Shown here: in pieces, positions 59,968-64,000 of the stretch
How positions within the stretch are numbered: the first letter of the stretch is position 1
Layout: each line of letters starts with the position of its first letter
NCBI RefSeq assembly: GCF_016405145.1
Contig: NZ_JAEKIA010000001.1
Span: 220,313-284,312, forward strand
Direction: 5' to 3'
Source of the DNA: Schaalia cardiffensis
Lineage (GTDB): Bacteria; Actinomycetota; Actinomycetes; Actinomycetales; Actinomycetaceae
DNA: 64,000 bases
The notes under the pieces: model-generated
Told to the model about the DNA's origin: nothing
The model's database searches: none
Seen by the model: the letters and a program-made list of their open reading frames with translations, nothing else
Program-made: the position numbers and the translations under genes

Positions 59968-60909
59968 ATGATGACGACACAGCTTTCCGCAGACATCCCC
60001 GTTGGCGACGGCTCCAGTATTGTCGCCAGAACTCCCCGCAGCGCTGACGACGACAAACAGCTTCGCGACCAGGACTTCCAAGCACCCATGTCGCGCGCTC
60101 TCGGCTTGGGCACGGCGGGTCTCGTTGAGCTCACCGAGATCGAACGTCATGAGCGCCTGACTCGTATGCGCGAAGGCACCCTCGGCTCCGTACACTCCTG
60201 GGAGCTCGTCACCGCAGTCGACGGCCCGGGCACTCGTCTCACTGTCTTCCTCAATGGATGTGGCCTGCGCTGCCTCTACTGTCACAACCCCGACACCTTC
60301 CTCATGAAGGACGGCGCCCCTGTCTCCAGTGACGAGATCCTTGGCCGTATCCGCCGCTACCGGCGCATCTTCCGTGCGACGGGCGGTGGCATCACCATCT
60401 CGGGCGGCGAAGCCATGATGCAACCGGAGTTCGTGCGCCGAATCTTCCACGGCGCCAAGGAAATGGGCGTCCACACCTGCCTGGACACCTCCGGCTTCCT
60501 CGGCGTCAACTGCGACGACGACATCCTCGACCACCTCGACCTGTGCCTGCTCGACGTCAAATCCGGCCTACCGGACACCTACAAGCGAGTCACCTCAGGA
60601 GAATTGCAGCCGACCATTGATTTCGGCGACCGATTGGCCGCCCGCGGCACCACCCGCGTGTGGATCCGCTTCGTCCTCGTCCCGGGGCTAACGGATGACT
60701 GGGACAACATCCACGCGATCGGCGAGATCATCAGCAAGTGGAAAAACGTCATCGACCGCGTCGAAGTTCTCCCCTTCCACCAGATGGGCCGCGACAAGTG
60801 GCACTCCCTGGGACTGAAGTACGAGTTGGAGGAAACGAAGCCCCCGACGCCGGAGGCGACCGCAAAGGTCCGTGAATACTTCGAGTCCCTGGGCTTCGAG
60901 GTGCACTGA
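59968..60909 (+). CDS. pflA: Pyruvate formate-lyase activating enzyme
   Basis: The 313-residue radical-SAM enzyme creates the glycyl radical. The [4Fe-4S] cysteines are Cys98, Cys102 and Cys105 in NGCGLRCLYCHNPDT. GGGITISGGEAMMQPEF and LDTSGF follow as in PflA. About 65 N-terminal residues precede the usual start (near GSVHSWELVTAVDGPG), an extension compared with the ~246-residue enteric enzyme. Its substrate here is probably the separate 83-residue chain, free or bound to the core. Bases from 60221 onward are duplicated at 62726. Confidence 0.94.
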   Translation: MMTTQLSADIPVGDGSSIVARTPRSADDDKQLRDQDFQAPMSRALGLGTAGLVELTEIERHERLTRMREGTLGSVHSWELVTAVDGPGTRLTVFLNGCGLRCLYCHNPDTFLMKDGAPVSSDEILGRIRRYRRIFRATGGGITISGGEAMMQPEFVRRIFHGAKEMGVHTCLDTSGFLGVNCDDDILDHLDLCLLDVKSGLPDTYKRVTSGELQPTIDFGDRLAARGTTRVWIRFVLVPGLTDDWDNIHAIGEIISKWKNVIDRVEVLPFHQMGRDKWHSLGLKYELEETKPPTPEATAKVREYFESLGFEVH

Positions 60910-60959
60910 ACCGGACCGGACCGCCCGGCTCTACCCAGGAGCCCGTGAACTCATCACAG

Positions 60960-60987
60960 AGCCGCCCCCGCGAATGCGGGGGCGGCT
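60960..60987 (+). terminator. Terminator after pflA
   Basis: A perfect 12-bp stem (AGCCGCCCCCGC with GCGGGGGCGGCT), GAAT loop, followed by TGTATTTC. Confidence 0.85.
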
Positions 60988-61104
60988 TGTATTTCGTAGC
61001 GATGGAACACGGTTCCCTCCCCATCCACTCAGGCCTGTGTTCTGTTTCATAGATCTGATACGCTCGAAGTGTTCTCGTCTATTCGCGAGCATCAGGAGAC
61101 GAAG

Positions 61105-61530
61105 ATGTCCACCTTCTCACCCCTCGGCCCCGCCGCTCTCGTTGGAGTGAGCCTCGCCGCCATCGCCCTGACGGCCAGCGCATGTTCCCCCGCGGCCCCG
61201 GAAGAGGACGCCGTTCAGAGTTCTGCTCAGAGCTCCGCCGAGGATACTGATCAAAGCGCTTCGCAGATCGGCAACTGTCGAATCATTCCACTGAGCGGAG
61301 TCAGTCCAGACACTCTCGAAGAGTTCTGCGAACTCTTCCCTGAGACAAAAACTCTACCGAACGATGTTCTTCTAGAAGAGCTCACTAAAGAAGTCGAGGA
61401 CGCCGAGACAATGGGCATAACGCCCGAGGAGTACTTCAGAAATGCCATTGAGGCGGTTCGCATGAACGACGAGGCCATGCGGAGGGCCGTAGAAGGAGCG
61501 ACCGGAGACGCCCCCGCACAATCGCACTGA
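61105..61530 (+). CDS. Small lipoprotein, function unknown
   Basis: The 141-residue protein has a lipoprotein signal ending in LTASAC (Cys27). A Ser/Gln/Glu-rich linker with SSAQSSAED follows, then a mostly helical acidic domain with LPNDVLLEELTKEVEDAET. CAGGAGACGAAG precedes the ATG at 61105. I recognise no family. A second, incomplete copy lies at the end of the window. Confidence 0.8.
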   Translation: MSTFSPLGPAALVGVSLAAIALTASACSPAAPEEDAVQSSAQSSAEDTDQSASQIGNCRIIPLSGVSPDTLEEFCELFPETKTLPNDVLLEELTKEVEDAETMGITPEEYFRNAIEAVRMNDEAMRRAVEGATGDAPAQSH

Positions 61531-61543
61531 AGCATCTTCACGA

Positions 61544-61708
61544 TCAACATCCCGCAAACTCCTGAACCCGCACCTTCCCAGACGCCGCCCGCATCGTGTC
61601 GATCATGTCTCGGGCGAGGCGAGCCACATCAGCGTCGAAGCTCTCAACGAGGGCGCTGGGCCGGTGCAAGATCGGCTCGCCTGCAATGACAATAGGTCGC
61701 ACACTCAC
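61544..61708 (-). pseudogene. def: Truncated peptide deformylase gene (5' fragment)
   Basis: Behind the acetyltransferase gene, with a GTGA overlap, a 54-codon frame reads MSVRPIVIAGEPILHRPSAL, then ESFDADVARLARDMIDTMRA. This is the N-terminus of peptide deformylase. After about codon 41 the similarity ends in SGKVRVQEFAGC and stop. All catalytic motifs (GVGLAAPQ, EGCLS and HEXDH) are missing, so it cannot work. The break lies beside the end of the lipoprotein gene. Confidence 0.8.
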
Positions 61709-62331
61709 CGAAGCACTCCCTCGCCACTCGCACGTTCCTCGTCGAGGCGCCGGATGACGCGCGCCGGATTACCGACGGCAATGCAACGCGCGGGAATATC
61801 CCGGGTGACGACGGCACCTGCGCCGATGACGGCCTCGTCGCCAATCGTCACTCCCGGGCAGATAATGACCCCGCCGCCCAACCAGACGTTATCGCCGATG
61901 GTGATGGGTTTCGCAGACTCCCAGCCTTCGCGTCGAGGCCCGGGTTCAAGCGGGTGGATGGGGGTCAGGAGTTGCACATTTGGACCGATCTGGCAGTCCG
62001 CTCCGATATGGATCGGCGCAACGTCGAGGGCGATGAGCCCGAAGTTGATGAAGGTGCGCTCCCCGATGAACAGATTCTCTCCGTAGTCGACTCTCAGGGG
62101 CGGGCGGACCTCGACCTCTTCACCGAGGAAGCCGAGGAGGCAGGCAAGGATGAGGCTCGCAATATCGGGGTCGCTCGCAAAGGCGCGGGCGTGCAGATCG
62201 CACAGGCGCTGCGCGCGGCTGGAGAACGTGGAAAGCTCATTGTCTGCGATATAGAAATCGCCATCGATCATCCGCTGGCGGTTCGTGCGTCCATCAGGGG
62301 CGTAGGGATTCTTCTCCTCGTTACTCCTCAT
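61705..62331 (-). CDS. Sugar O-acetyltransferase (maltose/galactoside acetyltransferase family)
   Basis: The 208-residue protein of the LacA/Maa/NodL family has the N-terminal MIDGDFYIADNELSTFSSRA helix region and left-handed beta-helix repeats (FIGERTFINFG, IHIGADCQIGPNVQLLTPIHPL with the catalytic His, ITIGDNVWLGGGVIICPGVTIG, VIGAGAVVTRDI). Family members acetylate sugars with acetyl-CoA. The stop overlaps the truncated def start. Confidence 0.92.
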   Translation of the reverse strand: MRSNEEKNPYAPDGRTNRQRMIDGDFYIADNELSTFSSRAQRLCDLHARAFASDPDIASLILACLLGFLGEEVEVRPPLRVDYGENLFIGERTFINFGLIALDVAPIHIGADCQIGPNVQLLTPIHPLEPGPRREGWESAKPITIGDNVWLGGGVIICPGVTIGDEAVIGAGAVVTRDIPARCIAVGNPARVIRRLDEERASGEGVLR

Positions 62332-62478
62332 GCTCCGAGCCTAAGCGCATCACGCTCCTCAGGACACGTCTTCGCCGACCCGATCTCACCTCAAGGTCCG
62401 AAGGTGCCACCGCTGCGCCTCTGCTCCGATATGCCTGTGCGTATCCTGGGATAGTCGAGGGATCGGAGGAAGCGGACG

Positions 62479-63414
62479 ATGCGAAGCCGAACGGGCATTG
62501 AACGGACCCAGATCTCTCCTCGCCGCGGCCGAAGCTCCTTGCGCATCGGCGGCGTGATCCTCCTCGTCCTCTTCCTCGCCGCGGGCGCGGGCCTGGGCTC
62601 TTATCGACATCACAATCTCCACTTCGACGACGGGCGCATAGACGCGCTGCACGACGCCGGATTCGTCGAGAAGCAGGCGAAGACCCCCGAAGGCCCGGTC
62701 CTCAACTACGCCGAGGGCCCCGACAACGGCCCGGGCACTCGTCTCACTGTCTTCCTCAATGGATGTGGCCTGCGCTGCCTCTACTGTCACAACCCCGACA
62801 CCTTCCTCATGAAGGACGGCGCCCCTGTCTCCAGTGACGAGATCCTTGGCCGTATCCGCCGCTACCGGCGCATCTTCCGTGCGACGGGCGGTGGCATCAC
62901 CATCTCGGGCGGCGAAGCCATGATGCAACCGGAGTTCGTGCGCCGAATCTTCCACGGCGCCAAGGAAATGGGCGTCCACACCTGCCTGGACACCTCCGGC
63001 TTCCTCGGCGTCAACTGCGACGACGACATCCTCGACCACCTCGACCTGTGCCTGCTCGACGTCAAATCCGGCCTACCGGACACCTACAAGCGAGTCACCT
63101 CAGGAGAATTGCAGCCGACCATTGATTTCGGCGACCGATTGGCCGCCCGCGGCACCACCCGCGTGTGGATCCGCTTCGTCCTCGTCCCGGGGCTAACGGA
63201 TGACTGGGACAACATCCACGCGATCGGCGAGATCATCAGCAAGTGGAAAAACGTCATCGACCGCGTCGAAGTTCTCCCCTTCCACCAGATGGGCCGCGAC
63301 AAGTGGCACTCCCTGGGACTGAAGTACGAGTTGGAGGAAACGAAGCCCCCGACGCCGGAGGCGACCGCAAAGGTCCGTGAATACTTCGAGTCCCTGGGCT
63401 TCGAGGTGCACTGA
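62479..63414 (+). pseudogene. Chimeric gene: alpha/beta-hydrolase-like N-terminus fused to PflA radical-SAM domain
   Basis: The 311-codon frame starts with GGAGGAAG before ATG. Codons 1-82 encode a basic start, a membrane helix (about residues 23-42) and VLNYAEGPDNG, the region just before the first strand of secreted alpha/beta hydrolases. From codon 83 (GPGTRLTVFLNGCGLRCLYC) it equals PflA residues 86-313, with cluster cysteines at 96, 100 and 103. The joint is the boundary of the tandem duplication. The product would be a membrane-anchored PflA without the first PflA strand; it is probably not functional. Confidence 0.85.
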
Positions 63415-63464
63415 ACCGGACCGGACCGCCCGGCTCTACCCAGGAGCCCGTGAACTCATCACAG

Positions 63465-63492
63465 AGCCGCCCCCGCGAATGCGGGGGCGGCT
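63465..63492 (+). terminator. Second copy of the pflA terminator
   Basis: Same 12-bp stem and GAAT loop as at 60960-60987, within the duplicated segment. Confidence 0.85.
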
Positions 63493-63609
63493 TGTATTTC
63501 GTAGCGATGGAACACGGTTCCCTCCCCATCCACTCAGGCCTGTGTTCTGTTTCATAGATCTGATACGCTCGAAGTGTTCTCGTCTATTCGCGAGCATCAG
63601 GAGACGAAG

Positions 63610-64000
63610 ATGTCCACCTTCTCACCCCTCGGCCCCGCCGCTCTCGTTGGAGTGAGCCTCGCCGCCATCGCCCTGACGGCCAGCGCATGTTCCCCCGCGG
63701 CCCCGGAAGAGGACGCCGTTCAGAGTTCTGCTCAGAGCTCCGCCGAGGATACTGATCAAAGCGCTTCGCAGATCGGCAACTGTCGAATCATTCCACTGAG
63801 CGGAGTCAGTCCAGACACTCTCGAAGAGTTCTGCGAACTCTTCCCTGAGACAAAAACTCTACCGAACGATGTTCTTCTAGAAGAGCTCACTAAAGAAGTC
63901 GAGGACGCCGAGACAATGGGCATAACGCCCGAGGAGTACTTCAGAAATGCCATTGAGGCGGTTCGCATGAACGACGAGGCCATGCGGAGGGCCGTAGAAG
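63610..64000 (+). CDS. Second copy of the small lipoprotein gene (3' end outside window)
   Basis: Identical to the copy at 61105 over the 391 bases present, including the CAGGAGACGAAG binding site and the lipobox. The frame is open at the window edge. Confidence 0.85.
   Translation, partial: MSTFSPLGPAALVGVSLAAIALTASACSPAAPEEDAVQSSAQSSAEDTDQSASQIGNCRIIPLSGVSPDTLEEFCELFPETKTLPNDVLLEELTKEVEDAETMGITPEEYFRNAIEAVRMNDEAMRRAVE

Larger units (their letters stand above)
60221..62725. repeat. Tandem duplication, unit 1 (2,505 bp)
   Basis: The unit runs from inside pflA (ACGGCCCGGGCACTCG) through the lipoprotein gene, truncated def, the acetyltransferase and the first 82 codons of a hydrolase-like gene. 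Unit 2 starts at 62726, directly behind unit 1. Confidence 0.88.
62726..64000. repeat. Tandem duplication, unit 2 (cut by window end)
   Basis: 1,275 bases identical, as far as I can see, to 60221-61495, offset 2,505. It holds the pflA 3' part, its terminator and the lipoprotein gene up to the window end. Confidence 0.9.

Overview
The window looks like the chromosome of a high-GC, facultatively anaerobic actinobacterium, most likely of the family Actinomycetaceae (Schaalia/Actinomyces type). The reasons are the gene order hom-thrB-rho-rpmE-prfA-prmC-tsaC-wecA-atpI-atpBEFHAGDC-DUF2550-nucS, which is typical of Actinobacteria, the mismatch endonuclease NucS, the GlgE glycogen route, and a pyruvate formate-lyase locus as found in fermentative oral and mucosal actinomycetes. 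The species assignment is inference from gene content.

Layout. 1-2.1 kb: end of one half-ABC exporter-like importer and a complete second half, then tRNA-Arg. 2.5-11 kb: rpmF, yigZ, cysK-cysE (cysteine synthesis), a GNAT enzyme, a Nei-type glycosylase, leuS and a HIT protein. 11-20 kb: an accessory-looking stretch with a DtxR-type regulator, two identical tRNA-Lys genes, a PadR regulator with its probable membrane target and operator, a frameshifted SMI1/KNR4 gene, bcp, a DUF1266 protein, an unknown membrane protein, and a HicB-like pseudogene plus an unknown partner next to tRNA-Leu. This stretch is rich in short degenerate intergenic repeats. 19.9-24 kb: mnmA, a cysteine desulfurase and etfA/etfB in one tightly coupled minus-strand operon. 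24.3-34.3 kb: glycogen metabolism (glgX, glgE, glgB, maltokinase) with trpS inserted. 34.3-40.6 kb: a YbbN-like protein, a lipoprotein and membrane-protein pair, a small zinc-ribbon protein, nagA, nucS and DUF2550. 40.7-50.8 kb: ATP synthase, wecA, tsaC and prmC. 50.8-57 kb: prfA, rpmE, rho, thrB and hom.

57.4-64 kb is the most unusual part. Pyruvate formate-lyase is split. One gene encodes the catalytic core with the Cys-Cys pair but no glycyl-radical segment. A separate 83-residue gene encodes only that segment (RVSGYA). A strong hairpin lies between them, and the activase pflA follows. Downstream, a 2,505-bp segment is tandemly repeated: bases 60221-61495 recur without visible difference at 62726-64000, where the window ends. 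The junction fuses the N-terminus of a membrane-anchored alpha/beta-hydrolase-like protein to the radical-SAM part of PflA. A truncated peptide deformylase gene lies inside the repeated unit.

Other points of note are a probable CTG start codon in the cysteine desulfurase gene, two genes broken by single frameshifts, a palindromic operator overlapping a -10 box in front of the PadR pair, and a recurring GCTCAG-type motif that appears both in intergenic repeats and as Ala-Gln-Ser repeats in proteins.
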